NCBI GenBank assembly: GCA_963781785.1 | Contig: CAWAHD010000002.1 | Location: forward strand, 1,302,001-1,366,000 | Length of the DNA: 64,000 nucleotides | Reading direction: 5' to 3' | DNA from: CAWAHD01 sp963781785 | GTDB lineage: Bacteria > Planctomycetota > Planctomycetia > Isosphaerales > Isosphaeraceae | Shown here: in pieces, positions 9,088 to 18,663 of the stretch | How positions within the stretch are numbered: the stretch's first letter is position 1 | Layout of the letters: every line of letters begins with the position of its first letter | The notes under the pieces: generated by a model | Database searches by the model: none | The model's input: the letters and a program-made list of their open reading frames with translations, nothing else | What the model was told of the DNA's origin: nothing | Position numbers and translations under genes: made by a program

Positions 9088-12000
9088 ATGTTAAGCACCT
9101 CGCCCTATCCCAAGCGCCTGATCGAAGTCGACCTCCCCATCGCCCGCATCTCGGCCCACGCCCGCAGGGAAAAATCGATCCGCCACGGCCATATTTCCAC
9201 GCTCCACATCTGGTGGGCGCGGCGCCCCCTGGCGGCCTGCCGCGCCGTGATCTGTGCGGCGCTCTGGCCCGATCCGGCCGACTCGCTCTGCCCAGATGCC
9301 TTCCGAGAAACGGCGCGACGGCTTATGAGCACGTGGGCGGCCGACCATGGCAAGCTCCAGGGGGCCGAGAGCTTCCCCCGGTTCCTCCAGATCCAGCAGA
9401 AGCCTGGGGTGCTCGACGACAATAATACGCTGCGCCAGGCACTACTCGACTTCATCGCCGATTTCGCCAACTGGGACAATTCCACCGTTCCGGCTTACCT
9501 CGAAACCAGTCGCGCGCTCACGCAAGCGGCGCACGAAGCGCTAGGCGGCGCGCCCGGCACGCGGCCGCTCGTCGTGGACCCGTTTGCCGGCGGCGGGTCC
9601 ATACCGCTGGAAGCTCTGCGCGTGGGTGCGGATGCATTCGCGAGCGACCTTAACCCCGTGGCCGTCCTTCTCAATAAGGTTCTCCTCGAATATATCCCGA
9701 AACATGACCAGCACCTCGCCGATGAAATCCGACAAGCCAGCAAGTGGATTAAGCGAGAAGCCGAGAAAGAACTGGCCGAGTTCTATCCCACGGACGCCGA
9801 CGGCGCGACGCCCATCGCGTATCTCTGGGCGCGGACGATCCAATGCGAAGGCCCTGGTTGCGGCGCGGAAGTACCTCTCATCCGCTCGCTCTGGCTCGCC
9901 AAGAAAACCAACCGCTCCGTCGCGTTGCAGCTCGTCCCCAATCCCACGGGCAAGCGGGTGAATTTCCACATCATTGTCACAGAAGGTGGAAGATGGGTGA
10001 ATCAAGATGATCCCAAGGCCCGAGTCGATAACCCCAACTTAGAGGGGACGGTGAAACGCGGGTCAGCGACGTGTCCCTGCTGTGGTTACACCACGCCTTT
10101 AACACGGGTTCGTGAACAGCTGAGACTCCGTAGAGGTGGTTCACAGGACGCTCGACTCTTATCCGTGGTAACTAATAGGAAAGGCGTTCAAGGTCGCGCC
10201 TTCAGAGTGGGTCTGGAAGCTGATGCCCAGGCTGTTCAACGAGCTACGAGCGCCCTCGCACTTCTTAGAGGGACACACTTCCATGGGGTTAGTGTTCTGC
10301 CCGAGGAACCGACGCCGAAAGGTGGTGGTCAGGGTGCTGGTCGTGGACTATCGCATACTGCCTACGCGATGGATAACTTCACTGACATGTACACCCCTAG
10401 GCAGATGCTGGCCCTGGCCACACTTGCCAAGCAAATCCGGCGAATGGAGGAGAAGAATAGTGATCCAGTGGTAGGAATCCTCTTAGCCTTTGCATTGGGG
10501 CGAACACAGGATTTATGTGGATCGCTATCGACTTGGGCAAACACCTTGGAAGCAGTCTGCGGCTCAAACCGTGCGCAGAATCGGATGCCCATTGTATGGG
10601 ACTTCGTTGAGGCAGTCCCGATCGCTGGTGCTGGCGGTGACTTCGACGGGCAGGTTGATTGGGTTGCCCGCGTCGTGGAGCATTGCACCAAGACTGGTTA
10701 CTCACCAGGTAATGTATCACGAGCAGCGGCACAGAAACACGCGCTTCCGAGTGACTCTGCTGATGCGATAGTCACTGATCCTCCATACTATGATGCTTTC
10801 GCCTACTCGGATTTGTCGGACTTCTTCTACACTTGGCTTCGCAGAGCAATCCCTAGTGAAATCCTAGACTATCGAGAAAACCTTACTCCGAAAGAGCTCG
10901 AAATTGTTGTCTACGGGAAGGGAACACCCGGATTTCGGGAGAGCTTCGACGAGGAGTATTTCCGGTCTGAAATGACCTCCGCATTAGCCGAATCAAGACG
11001 AGTCGCGAAACCTGTCGCCATAGGCGTCGTGGTCTTTGCGAACAAATCAACGGAGGGTTGGGAGGCTCTTCTTGGAAGCGCGGTTAATGCCGGGTGGATC
11101 ATCACAGCGTCATGGCCAATCGATACCGAGAGACCGGTTCGCCAGCGGGCCCAAGATTCCGCCGCTCTCGCGTCCTCCGTCCATCTCATCTGCCGCCCTC
11201 GCGAAAATCCCGATGGCTCACTTCGTGATAACCAAATCGGTGATTGGCGTGATGTTGTTTCGGAATTGCCCGGCCGAATTCACGACTGGATGCCGCGTCT
11301 CGCCGAGGAAGGCGTCGTGGGCGCTGACGCCATTTTCGCGTGCCTCGGACCGGCCCTTGAAATCTTTAGCCGCTACAGTCGCGTCGAGAAGTCGAGCGGC
11401 GACGTGGTCCCACTCCGCGAATACCTGGAGCACGTCTGGGCTTCCATCTCGCACGAGGCGCTTACGATGATCTTCAAAGACGCCGACGCCGCGGGCCTCG
11501 AACCCGACGCACGTCTTACGGCCATGTGGCTCTGGACCCTCGGCGCAACCGCTCCAGCGAAGAACGGAAGCGGATCGACCGAGGATGGCACAGAAGAGGA
11601 CGCCGACACCGTCGACGAGGAGGAACAGAAACCGTCCAAGGTCAGCGGCTTCGTGCTCGAATTCGACGCCGCCCGGAAGATTGCCCAGGGGCTCGGAATT
11701 CACCTGGAGAAGACCCAGAGCATCGTCGAAGTCAAGGGCGACAAGGCCCGCCTTCTGCCCGTCGCCGAACGAACGAAGTATCTGTTTGGAAAAGACACCG
11801 AAGACGCACCGACGTCGAAGAAGAAGCCCAAGAAAAAGGACACCCAGCTCACGCTGTTCGAAGCTCTCAAGGAGGCCGACAGTGACGAAAGCACCGTGCA
11901 ACCAGAACTCAAGGCCCCTCAGGCCGGCTCGACCGTCCTCGACCGGGTTCACCAGGCGATGATCCTGTTCGCCGCGGGCCGCGGCGACGCGCTCAAGCGG

Positions 12001-12141
12001 TTCCTCGTCGAGGAGGGCATTGGCAAGGACGCCCGGTTCTGGAAGCTCGCCCAGTCGCTCTCTGCCCTGTACCCGCCGGGGATCGACGAGAAGCGATGGG
12101 TGGACGGCGTCCTCGCCCGGAAGAAGGGGCTTGGGTTATAA
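9088..12141 (+). CDS. DUF1156 adenine-specific DNA methylase (COG1743 type)
   Basis: A 1017-residue predicted N6-adenine DNA methyltransferase. The N terminus (PKRLIEVDLPI, then HISTLHIWWARRP) is the DUF1156 signature. The SAM-binding motif DPFAGGGSIP is at residues 164-173 and the catalytic motif DPPYYD is near residue 564. Cys pairs between them (CEGPGCG, CPCC) suggest a zinc ribbon. The 400-residue insert between the motifs should include the target-recognition region. The segment from about 9990 to 11150 has lower GC (50-53% in two 60-base samples) than the flanks (67-82%), so the middle of the gene looks imported. Its partners are the SNF2 helicase upstream and the DUF499 ATPase downstream, a grouping known from predicted defence islands. 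Confidence 0.92.
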   Translation: MLSTSPYPKRLIEVDLPIARISAHARREKSIRHGHISTLHIWWARRPLAACRAVICAALWPDPADSLCPDAFRETARRLMSTWAADHGKLQGAESFPRFLQIQQKPGVLDDNNTLRQALLDFIADFANWDNSTVPAYLETSRALTQAAHEALGGAPGTRPLVVDPFAGGGSIPLEALRVGADAFASDLNPVAVLLNKVLLEYIPKHDQHLADEIRQASKWIKREAEKELAEFYPTDADGATPIAYLWARTIQCEGPGCGAEVPLIRSLWLAKKTNRSVALQLVPNPTGKRVNFHIIVTEGGRWVNQDDPKARVDNPNLEGTVKRGSATCPCCGYTTPLTRVREQLRLRRGGSQDARLLSVVTNRKGVQGRAFRVGLEADAQAVQRATSALALLRGTHFHGVSVLPEEPTPKGGGQGAGRGLSHTAYAMDNFTDMYTPRQMLALATLAKQIRRMEEKNSDPVVGILLAFALGRTQDLCGSLSTWANTLEAVCGSNRAQNRMPIVWDFVEAVPIAGAGGDFDGQVDWVARVVEHCTKTGYSPGNVSRAAAQKHALPSDSADAIVTDPPYYDAFAYSDLSDFFYTWLRRAIPSEILDYRENLTPKELEIVVYGKGTPGFRESFDEEYFRSEMTSALAESRRVAKPVAIGVVVFANKSTEGWEALLGSAVNAGWIITASWPIDTERPVRQRAQDSAALASSVHLICRPRENPDGSLRDNQIGDWRDVVSELPGRIHDWMPRLAEEGVVGADAIFACLGPALEIFSRYSRVEKSSGDVVPLREYLEHVWASISHEALTMIFKDADAAGLEPDARLTAMWLWTLGATAPAKNGSGSTEDGTEEDADTVDEEEQKPSKVSGFVLEFDAARKIAQGLGIHLEKTQSIVEVKGDKARLLPVAERTKYLFGKDTEDAPTSKKKPKKKDTQLTLFEALKEADSDESTVQPELKAPQAGSTVLDRVHQAMILFAAGRGDALKRFLVEEGIGKDARFWKLAQSLSALYPPGIDEKRWVDGVLARKKGLGL

Positions 12142-12206
12142 TGATTCAGCAACGACCCGAAGGATGGATAGGGTTGTCGGCGCGAAGTGCGCGGACCGGC
12201 ATTACC

Positions 12207-12264
12207 GTAGGTCAGGCTTTCCAGCCTGACATTCCGAGGAGTCAGGCTGGAAAGCCTGACCTAC
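12207..12264. repeat. Inverted pair of 24-bp REP-like element
   Basis: One copy in reverse orientation at 12207-12230 and one forward at 12241-12264, sharing the core GTCAGGCTGGAAAGCC followed by TGACCTAC. The core is itself palindromic (CAGGCT-GGAA-AGCCTG), so the pair can form a strong hairpin between the methylase and the small downstream genes. It belongs to the family also found at 32553, 41895 and 60756. Confidence 0.92.
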
Positions 12265-12321
12265 GCAAGACCCGGCCGTCCGGTTGTGTTTCGCGTCGTC
12301 GTGATTCAACGGAGGTCGCCC

Positions 12322-12587
12322 ATGAAGACAATTACCATTGAACTACCGGACGGCGCACTGCTGCCTTTTGCGGACTCGGACGAGCAGTTCGCGCGCAGCT
12401 TCGGCTCGCCGCCGCGATCTTTTGGTACGACCGCGGTATGATCTCGCAGGGCAAAGGCGCGGAAATCGCGGGACTGACGCGCGCTGACTTCATCGACGCG
12501 CTTGGTCGAGCGAACGTCAGTGCCATCCAGACGACGGTTGAGGAATTGAAGGCGGAGTTGGAGCAACCGCTTGATGCGCGTCGTTAA
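12322..12587 (+). CDS. UPF0175 antitoxin, frameshifted near 12396
   Basis: A small protein of about 88 residues. It begins KTITIELPDGALLPF, continues with DEQFAR, and after a one-base frame break continues FWYDRGMISQGKGAEIAGLT with RADFIDAL. This is the UPF0175 pattern: an N-terminal beta strand followed by a helix-turn-helix. Members are typically antitoxins paired with a PIN-like DUF3368 toxin, which is exactly the next gene. GGAGGT lies a few bases before the ATG. A missing base in GCGCGCAGCTT breaks the frame; without it the protein ends early at about residue 39. The 3' end overlaps the toxin start by 14 bases, as usual for such pairs. Confidence 0.8.
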
Positions 12588-13063
12588 CGCATCGCCGCTG
12601 ATCCACCTCGCCCGGGTATCCTTGCCTCGAGGTGTTGCGCGAGCCTCAAGGCACCGTGGAAGTGGTCGTTCCCGAAGTCGTTCTCGACGAAGTGATGAGA
12701 GGAGCGAGCCGCGACCCCACCGCAGATTCCGTCGCGGCGGCAACGCGCGACTGGCTGAAGATCGTGCCGACACCACTGGCTCACCCTGACATCAATCAGG
12801 CGCTGATCGATGCCGGCGAGATCGCCGTTCTCTCGGTCGCCCTGGGCAATCCCGGAGCGACCGTCGTCCTTGACGACCTGTTGGCCCGAACTGAAGCCGA
12901 GCGTCTGGGCATTCCCAAGAGCGGAACGCTTCGCCTGCTCCTCGATGCCAAATCGCTCGGGATGATTCCGACTGTCCTAGGTCCGCTGCGACGTCTTCGG
13001 GACCAGGGGATGCGATTGTCACACTCCGTGTGGCACGAAATCCTGAGACAGGCAGGAGAGTAA
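12574..13063 (+). CDS. PIN-like (DUF3368) toxin, frameshifted near 12625
   Basis: A predicted PIN-fold ribonuclease of about 163 residues. It starts MRVVNASPLIHLAR with the first conserved Asp position replaced by Asn, as is normal in DUF3368. It resumes in another frame as VLREPQGTVEVVVPEVVLDE. Acidic positions expected for the active site are visible in VVLDEV, DAGEIAVL and VVLDDLLAR. The frames join if one C of CCTCGAG at 12625-12626 is an insertion (reading VSLLEVLREP). The gene sits between the methylase and the DUF499 ATPase and ends 5 bases before the latter. Whether the toxin is active depends on whether both frame breaks are real. Confidence 0.8.
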
Positions 13064-13068
13064 TTGAG

Positions 13069-16020
13069 ATGCCCAAGCTCAAACCCTGGTATCAAGCCGT
13101 CACGCCCCGCGAAGATTTGCGGGAGAACCGTCCTCTGGACGCCTCGGAATTCGCCGTCCACCTCGATCACATCCGCGACAATCGGGCGCACGAAGACTAC
13201 GTCAATCCCAAGCGGTTTTTCGAGCGCACCTACCTGACCAAGAGCCTGCTCGACCTGTCCGCACAGGCCGTCAGAAGACTATCCGGACTCAAGGTCGAGA
13301 CCTCCGCGGTCTTCAACATGGCGACCCAGTTCGGCGGCGGCAAGACCCACTCGCTCACCGCCCTCTACCACCTCGCCCGGGGCGGCGATGAGGCCAGGAC
13401 GTGGCGGGGCGTGGACACGGTCCTCTCGCGCGCTCAGGTGAACAGCATCCCCAAGGCCAACGTCGCGGTCTTCGTCGGCACCGAGTTCGACATCATCGAC
13501 GGTCGCGGCGGTGATGGAGAACCGCACCGCAAGACCCCCTGGGGTGAGATCGCCTGGCAGCTTGGGGGCGAAAAGTCATTCGCCGCCGTGGCCAGGCATG
13601 ACGAGCAGGGCATCGCTCCGGCCGGCGATGTCATTCGCAAGATGCTGCCCGCGGAGCCCTCGCTGATCCTGATCGACGAGCTGCTCAACTTTGTCAGCAA
13701 GGCACGGAAAATCGGCCTTTCGACTCAGCTCTACGACTTTCTCCAGAGCCTCTCCGAGGAAGCCAGGGCCCAGGACCGCGTCGTCCTTTGCGTGTCGATC
13801 CCGGCATCCGACCTCGAGATGAACCCCGAGGACCAGCACGACTACGACACCTACAAGAAACTCCTCGACCGGGTCGGCAAGGCGATCAGCATGTCGTCGG
13901 ACGTCGAAGTCACGGAGATCATCCGCCGCCGCCTCTTCGAGTGGCACGGTCTCTCCGACGACATGCTGCGCACCGTGTCGGCCTACGCGGAATGGGCCGC
14001 CGATCACGCCGCCGAGATCAGCAACCTCGGGGCCGATTCGGCCGTTGATTTGTTCCAGACGTGTTACCCGTTCCACCCGAGCGTGATCTCGGTCTTTGAG
14101 CGGAAATGGCAAAGCCTGCCCCGGTTCCAGAGGACCCGGGGGATTCTGCGGTTGCTGGCCCTCTGGGTTTCGTGGGCGTACCAGAAGGAGCATCAGAAGG
14201 CATCCGGCGAGCCGCTGATCACGCTGGGTTCGGCGCCGTTCGAGGACCAGGTGTTTCGCGACGCCGTCTTCGAGCAGCTTGGCACCGACCGGCTGTCGGT
14301 GCCCGTGACGACCGACATTGGCGGCAAGAAGGAATCGCACGCCAAGAAGCTCGACAGCGAAGCGACCGAATCAATCCGCAAGAACCGGCTCCATCAGAAG
14401 GTCGCGACGGCCATCTTCATGGAATCCAACGGCGGCCAGAGCCAGAACAAGGCCGAGGCGTCCGTGCCCGAGATCCGGGCCGCGGTCGGCGGTCCCGACG
14501 TCAACCTGGCCAACGTCGAGACCGTTCTCGAAGGACTGACGGCGACCTGCTACTACCTGAACTGGGACCGAAACCGGTACCGGTTCGGCCTGAGGCCGAA
14601 CCTCAACCAGATTCTCGTCACGCGCCGGGGTGCGGTCTCTCCCAAAGCGATCGAGGCCAGAGTCGAGAAGACGACCGATGAGCTGTTCCGCCAGGGCCCC
14701 AAGTTTCTCGATCGCCGGTTCTTTCCCGAACGATCGAACGACGTCCCGGACCGGCCGCAACTGACGCTCGTCGTCATGGGACTCGACAAGCTGGCCGGCG
14801 ACGCCGGCACCAAAACCTTCATCGAAGGGATCATGAAGGAGAGCGGATCATCGGGCCGGACGTTCAAATCGAGCCTGCTGTTCGCGGTCCCCGACTCGGC
14901 GACTGCGATTAACACCGCGGCCCGGGACCTGTTGGCCTGGGAGGACATCAACGACGACGACGACACGACGGGGCAACTGGAGGACTCTCAGAAGCGGTCG
15001 CTCGCTCAAAGCCTGGGCCGCGCCAAGAGCGACCTCAAGGAGGCGATCTGGCGGTCGTACCGGCACGTTTACCTGCTCAACAAGACGAGCGCCATCAAGG
15101 ATACGGACCTGGGCCAGATCAATTCGAGCATGGCCCCGACGCTGCCCGACCTGATCGTGAGCACGCTGCGCAAGGATGACGAGATCACCGACAAGGTTGG
15201 CTCGGCGCGGCTGATCCGATTCTGGCCGCCGGCCCTGACCGAATGGCCGACCAAAGCGGTTCGCGACGCGTTCTTCGCCTCGCCGGCCCTCCCCAGGCTG
15301 ATGGACCCGGACTCGATCAAGGAGACCATTGCCGACGCCGTCAGTGCAAAGTTGATCGGCTACGCCAGGAAGGAAGGCAAACGAACGGTCCTCGAGCGAT
15401 TCGGAGAGGCACTGGGTGAGCACGAGGTCGAGATCAGCGACGAAGTCGTTCTGCTCAGGGCCGACGACGCCCTAAAACTGCTGGAACCTCCTCGCCTCGA
15501 CCGGCTGGCCATCCAGCCCGAGCAGGTCGATCTTCATCCCAACGAGGACGCCAGTTTCACCGTGAAGGGGATTGATCAGTACGGGCACCCGTTTCCGGTC
15601 GAGAATGCGCTCTGGTTGGCACCGGGTTGCACTGTCAGCCAGGATGGACAGGTCACGGTCGCAGAAGCGCTGGGTCAGTTTATGGTGACGGTTCGGAGCG
15701 CGGAAACCGAGGCCCAGGCACAAATCCGTGTTCAAGCCAAAAAGCCCGACGATGGCGACGACCGCAAGCGCAACGGGGCGAAGTTCATACGCTGGAGCGG
15801 AACGATTCCGTACCAGAAGTGGATGAACTTCTACACGAAGGTCGTTTCGCCGTTTGCGGCTGTTGTTGGGTTGAAACTACGCGTCGAGGTTGAGGTGCCT
15901 GCTGAAAAGGATCCGCAGCAGGCCAAGGCTCAATTGGACAAGATCCGGGGGGCGTTGAGGGATTTGAAGCTCGATGAGGACGTTGCTCTGCGATCCGGAG
16001 GCAAGAGCACAAGGACTTAA
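13069..16020 (+). CDS. DUF499 family ATPase (COG1483 type)
   Basis: A 983-residue P-loop ATPase. Walker A FGGGKTHS is at residues 88-95 and Walker B LILIDELLNF begins near residue 199. The start at 13069 is chosen because GGCAGGAGAG lies 8 bases upstream and the family begins with a conserved LKPWYQAV-TPREDLR stretch; an in-frame start at 13030 would run back into the toxin gene. The C-terminal third (about residues 810-980) has a beta-rich Ig-like segment (FTVKGIDQYGHPFPVENA) and then a region rich in Lys and Glu. DUF499 proteins are repeatedly found with DUF1156 methylases and SNF2 helicases in predicted anti-phage systems; the mechanism is not established. Confidence 0.9.
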   Translation: MPKLKPWYQAVTPREDLRENRPLDASEFAVHLDHIRDNRAHEDYVNPKRFFERTYLTKSLLDLSAQAVRRLSGLKVETSAVFNMATQFGGGKTHSLTALYHLARGGDEARTWRGVDTVLSRAQVNSIPKANVAVFVGTEFDIIDGRGGDGEPHRKTPWGEIAWQLGGEKSFAAVARHDEQGIAPAGDVIRKMLPAEPSLILIDELLNFVSKARKIGLSTQLYDFLQSLSEEARAQDRVVLCVSIPASDLEMNPEDQHDYDTYKKLLDRVGKAISMSSDVEVTEIIRRRLFEWHGLSDDMLRTVSAYAEWAADHAAEISNLGADSAVDLFQTCYPFHPSVISVFERKWQSLPRFQRTRGILRLLALWVSWAYQKEHQKASGEPLITLGSAPFEDQVFRDAVFEQLGTDRLSVPVTTDIGGKKESHAKKLDSEATESIRKNRLHQKVATAIFMESNGGQSQNKAEASVPEIRAAVGGPDVNLANVETVLEGLTATCYYLNWDRNRYRFGLRPNLNQILVTRRGAVSPKAIEARVEKTTDELFRQGPKFLDRRFFPERSNDVPDRPQLTLVVMGLDKLAGDAGTKTFIEGIMKESGSSGRTFKSSLLFAVPDSATAINTAARDLLAWEDINDDDDTTGQLEDSQKRSLAQSLGRAKSDLKEAIWRSYRHVYLLNKTSAIKDTDLGQINSSMAPTLPDLIVSTLRKDDEITDKVGSARLIRFWPPALTEWPTKAVRDAFFASPALPRLMDPDSIKETIADAVSAKLIGYARKEGKRTVLERFGEALGEHEVEISDEVVLLRADDALKLLEPPRLDRLAIQPEQVDLHPNEDASFTVKGIDQYGHPFPVENALWLAPGCTVSQDGQVTVAEALGQFMVTVRSAETEAQAQIRVQAKKPDDGDDRKRNGAKFIRWSGTIPYQKWMNFYTKVVSPFAAVVGLKLRVEVEVPAEKDPQQAKAQLDKIRGALRDLKLDEDVALRSGGKSTRT

Positions 16021-16175
16021 AAGCCCAGCGGGCATTTGACCGAGGTCCGTAGGACTTCTCTAGTTTCTGCGCGGGTTGCACGAAGCTGTGCTTGGCTGAC
16101 CAGCGCCGGTCGGGCTAATCACCGGTTCGGCCGGACCTTCCCGAACGCTGTCTGATAGGAGGTGATTGTTCAAAT

Positions 16176-16703
16176 ATGACGCGCAAGCCGTTTTTGCAAA
16201 GCTTCTGGGCGTACGAAGGGCTCCTGTGCGCCGGCTGCTATCCCGGTGACCTTGATCCCGCCCAGCGCGATGCCAAGCTTTCCGGTCTGCTCGACTGCAA
16301 CATCCGTCTGGTGGTCAGCCTGATGGAGGATACCGAAAGGAGCTACGACGGCCGCAGCTTCGCGCCCTATGTACCGCGATTGCAGGAATTGGCCGCAGAG
16401 CGTGGCGTGAGCGTCGAGTGCCAGTGCCTGCCGATCCGTGATGCGTCCGCCCCGACGCCGCTGGCGATGCGCGAGATCCTTGACACGATCGACGCGTGTC
16501 TGCAACGGAAGATTCCGACGTACGTCCATTGCTGGGGTGGTCACGGCCGCACGAGTACGGTGATCGCCTGCCATCTGATCCGGCGCGGCAGCTCGCCTCA
16601 ACAAGCGATTGAGTCGGTGCTAGGGTGGCGAGTCGACCTGCCCAAGAACCACTTTCCCTTCGAGCGCGAACCAGGAGCAGTTCGTTCTATGCTGGACCGG
16701 TGA
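16176..16703 (+). CDS. Cysteine-based (dual-specificity type) phosphatase
   Basis: A 175-residue protein with the signature HCWGGHGRTS at residues 118-127, matching HCxxGxGR[ST] of protein tyrosine and dual-specificity phosphatases, so Cys119 is the expected nucleophile. The Asp in LPIRDAS may be the general acid. A very strong ribosome site, AGGAGGTGAT at 16157-16166, stands 9 bases before the ATG. It lies 155 bp after the DUF499 gene on the same strand; membership of the defence cassette is possible but not shown. Phosphatases of this size also act on phosphoinositides or RNA 5' ends, so the substrate is open. Confidence 0.85.
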   Translation: MTRKPFLQSFWAYEGLLCAGCYPGDLDPAQRDAKLSGLLDCNIRLVVSLMEDTERSYDGRSFAPYVPRLQELAAERGVSVECQCLPIRDASAPTPLAMREILDTIDACLQRKIPTYVHCWGGHGRTSTVIACHLIRRGSSPQQAIESVLGWRVDLPKNHFPFEREPGAVRSMLDR

Positions 16704-16709
16704 CGCGTA

Positions 16710-16746
16710 GGGGGACGGAAACGGGGACGGGACGGAAACGGGGACG
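16710..16746. repeat. Short tandem repeat GGACGGAAACGGGGAC
   Basis: Two tandem copies of an approximately 17-bp unit containing GGACGGAAACGGGGAC, immediately after the phosphatase stop. Low-complexity and purine-rich on the + strand; no obvious terminator follows. Confidence 0.7.
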
Positions 16747-16867
16747 CGATTAGCGAAAAGGACACCCGCTGCACCCTCAAACAGGTCCGCTGGAGCAATC
16801 TCCCCACCGCTCGGGGTCGATCGGACGGTCGATGCGCCTCGGCCTCTGATCGCCGGGCGGACGGGGA

Positions 16868-17281
16868 TTACCTGGGAAGGCTGAGCACTTCCATCCAGCG
16901 CTCGTGCCGGTGCTCCTTCTGGTATCGCCGCGCGTCCTCGGGCAGCGTCCCTCGTGCCTGCTCGTAGGCTGCGCGGAACCAGTCCAGGAAGTCCGGGTGG
17001 ATCTGCACTGGATCAAACAGAGGCCAGTCACCCGGCAGCACGAGGTCAAGGCTGGCCAGATGAAAACTTAGCGCTGCAGCATTTCCGCGCTTCCCACCAG
17101 TGTTGTTGCGCCAATTGCCGTTCCTTGAAGAGTTACATAAGGAATCCAGGAAAGCAGGAAGCGGGAGAATCCGGAAGTTGGGGCACGCCCAGGCCGTTTT
17201 CCAGTGATCGCACTCAGGGTCGAGGCCCGCGGGCCATTCTCGCCGACATTCTGACTTGCGTGCCTGGTCCGGCTGCGGCAT
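16868..17281 (-). CDS. Hypothetical protein, possibly a remnant
   Basis: A 137-residue frame of no recognised family. The C-terminal 65 residues (LPGDWPLFDPVQIHPDFLDW, then LPEDARRYQKEHRHERWMEV) look like real protein. The N-terminal half is odd in composition, with many Asn, Arg and Cys, and may be noise. It may be the tail of a decayed gene. No ribosome site decides the start. Confidence 0.3.
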   Translation of the reverse strand: MPQPDQARKSECRREWPAGLDPECDHWKTAWACPNFRILPLPAFLDSLCNSSRNGNWRNNTGGKRGNAAALSFHLASLDLVLPGDWPLFDPVQIHPDFLDWFRAAYEQARGTLPEDARRYQKEHRHERWMEVLSLPR

Positions 17282-17308
17282 CAGGCTGGTATCGTCCTCT
17301 TCGTTCTC

Positions 17309-17402
17309 TTCGTTTGCTTCTGTTCAAGGCGTATTGGGAGCGGCGCCAATCGCGGGCGCATGGTGCGGGACGGATCTTGGAACAGAAGCAAACCAAGGCA
17401 AC
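17309..17402. repeat. Imperfect inverted repeat around GTTTGCTTCTGTTC
   Basis: GTTTGCTTCTGTTCAAG near 17311 recurs inverted as CTTGGAACAGAAGCAAAC near 17380. The arms enclose about 55 bp and are flanked by CTTCGT-type sequence on both sides. It may be a small non-coding mobile remnant; nothing is encoded. Confidence 0.5.
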
Positions 17403-17749
17403 GAAGATTTCGGTGCGGCTTTCCCTCGGCCATTGTGGCCTCCGACTGTTCGTGCTTTCCTGCCCTCCTCATGGCATTTAAGCGTGGGCTCCTGTCCCGG
17501 AGCGCAACAGAATGCGTCAGTTCGCGCGACTCGAGAACGAGACCCACTGGACGGGGTGCGAAGATATCGTCTAGGTGTGTCTATTGATATCGAGACGGTG
17601 CCGTGCCGATCGAAATCGGGCGCGTTGGACGAGAGAGGTCGACCGAGCGTGCCCGCCGGGAGCTGGGCGCGAACCTCGGGCGAGCGCATGGAGACCATGC
17701 GGATCGCACGAACCGAGGGCGCTTGCGTTTCGGCCGCCGAGTCGATCGC

Positions 17750-18331
17750 GGCTCCGCGACCGTCAGGCGGACGGAGAGCACCACGGCATGCCGAGCAGTT
17801 CCTGCCGAAAATCGTGCCGCCGCCGCTTCCGGCTTCTTCAACCTCCTTGGCGGTACGTGCTTTACAAGCGGTTGCCAGCCCGCGGCCCCGCCAAGGTCGT
17901 GCCGTGACGACACCTGGTTCGGCGTGTCGCACCGTCTGTGCCGTAGTGTCAGCGAGAGCCACCAAGCTGCCATCGACGACCGCGCCCACGGCAAAGCCCT
18001 CGTCAAGCAGGCGATCAAGTGCACCGAAACCCACACGCGTTGCGCGAATTTCGTCCCGTGCGGAGTTAATCATACCCAGGTCTTCGCGTCGTAGTCGTCT
18101 CACGGCGGGATGTCGGTACGTAGGAGCGGCTCGGTACAACGCATGATAGACGTCGCCGTAGTCGCGTACCGGTTGCCCGAGGAGGGCCTGGATCGCCGGC
18201 CCGAGCCGACGTGCGACCTGTTGAACTAAATTGACGCACGTCCATCCGGGGAGATCACGAAGCACCAGGCCGATCGCGGTTCCATGTGCCGATCGATGCG
18301 TCGGTCGATGTGACGAATGTTGGCTCCGCAT
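17750..18331 (-). pseudogene. GNAT acetyltransferase, C-terminally decayed
   Basis: The frame reads from PGWTCVNLVQQVARRLGPAI through LLDEGFAVGAVVDGSLVALA and then GVVTARPWRGRGLATA. The last segment is the acetyl-CoA binding motif A (Q/RxxGxG/A type) of GNAT N-acetyltransferases. After GLATA the expected motif B and the Asn/Tyr residues of the active site are not recognisable, and the frame runs on for 150 residues of low-complexity translation. I therefore call a gene whose 3' part has been lost or frameshifted. Substrate unknown. Confidence 0.5.
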
Positions 18332-18663
18332 TCTGTTTTATCGTTCACCAGCCGTGAAGCGGCGACGCGCCTGGGGCAGCGAGATGTTCGCCTCCGGCGG
18401 GAACAGCGAAAAGAACACATTCATGCCCAACGGGATTTGGGCGAATATGCTGTGTTGCGGCGGGGATCAAGTATCTTACCCTCAAGGCGGCGGACGCCCT
18501 CAAACGCTGACACGAATTCGAGACGAAGTTGGGTCCCGGAAGCTGAACCGACTTGAATTCAGAGGAACTTGCGCGCACCTGGAGTGTGGGCGAGGCCGGG
18601 ACCTCTCGGCCGGCTCGCCGGTGGGCCGATCGCACAATCCCGTTCTTCATCCTCGGGAGGGGC

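Noticed and set aside
3782..16020. Assignment of the cassette to DISARM
   Set aside because: The SNF2 helicase and a methylase fit loosely, but DrmA, DrmB and the PLD protein DrmC are absent, and DUF1156 plus DUF499 define a different grouping.
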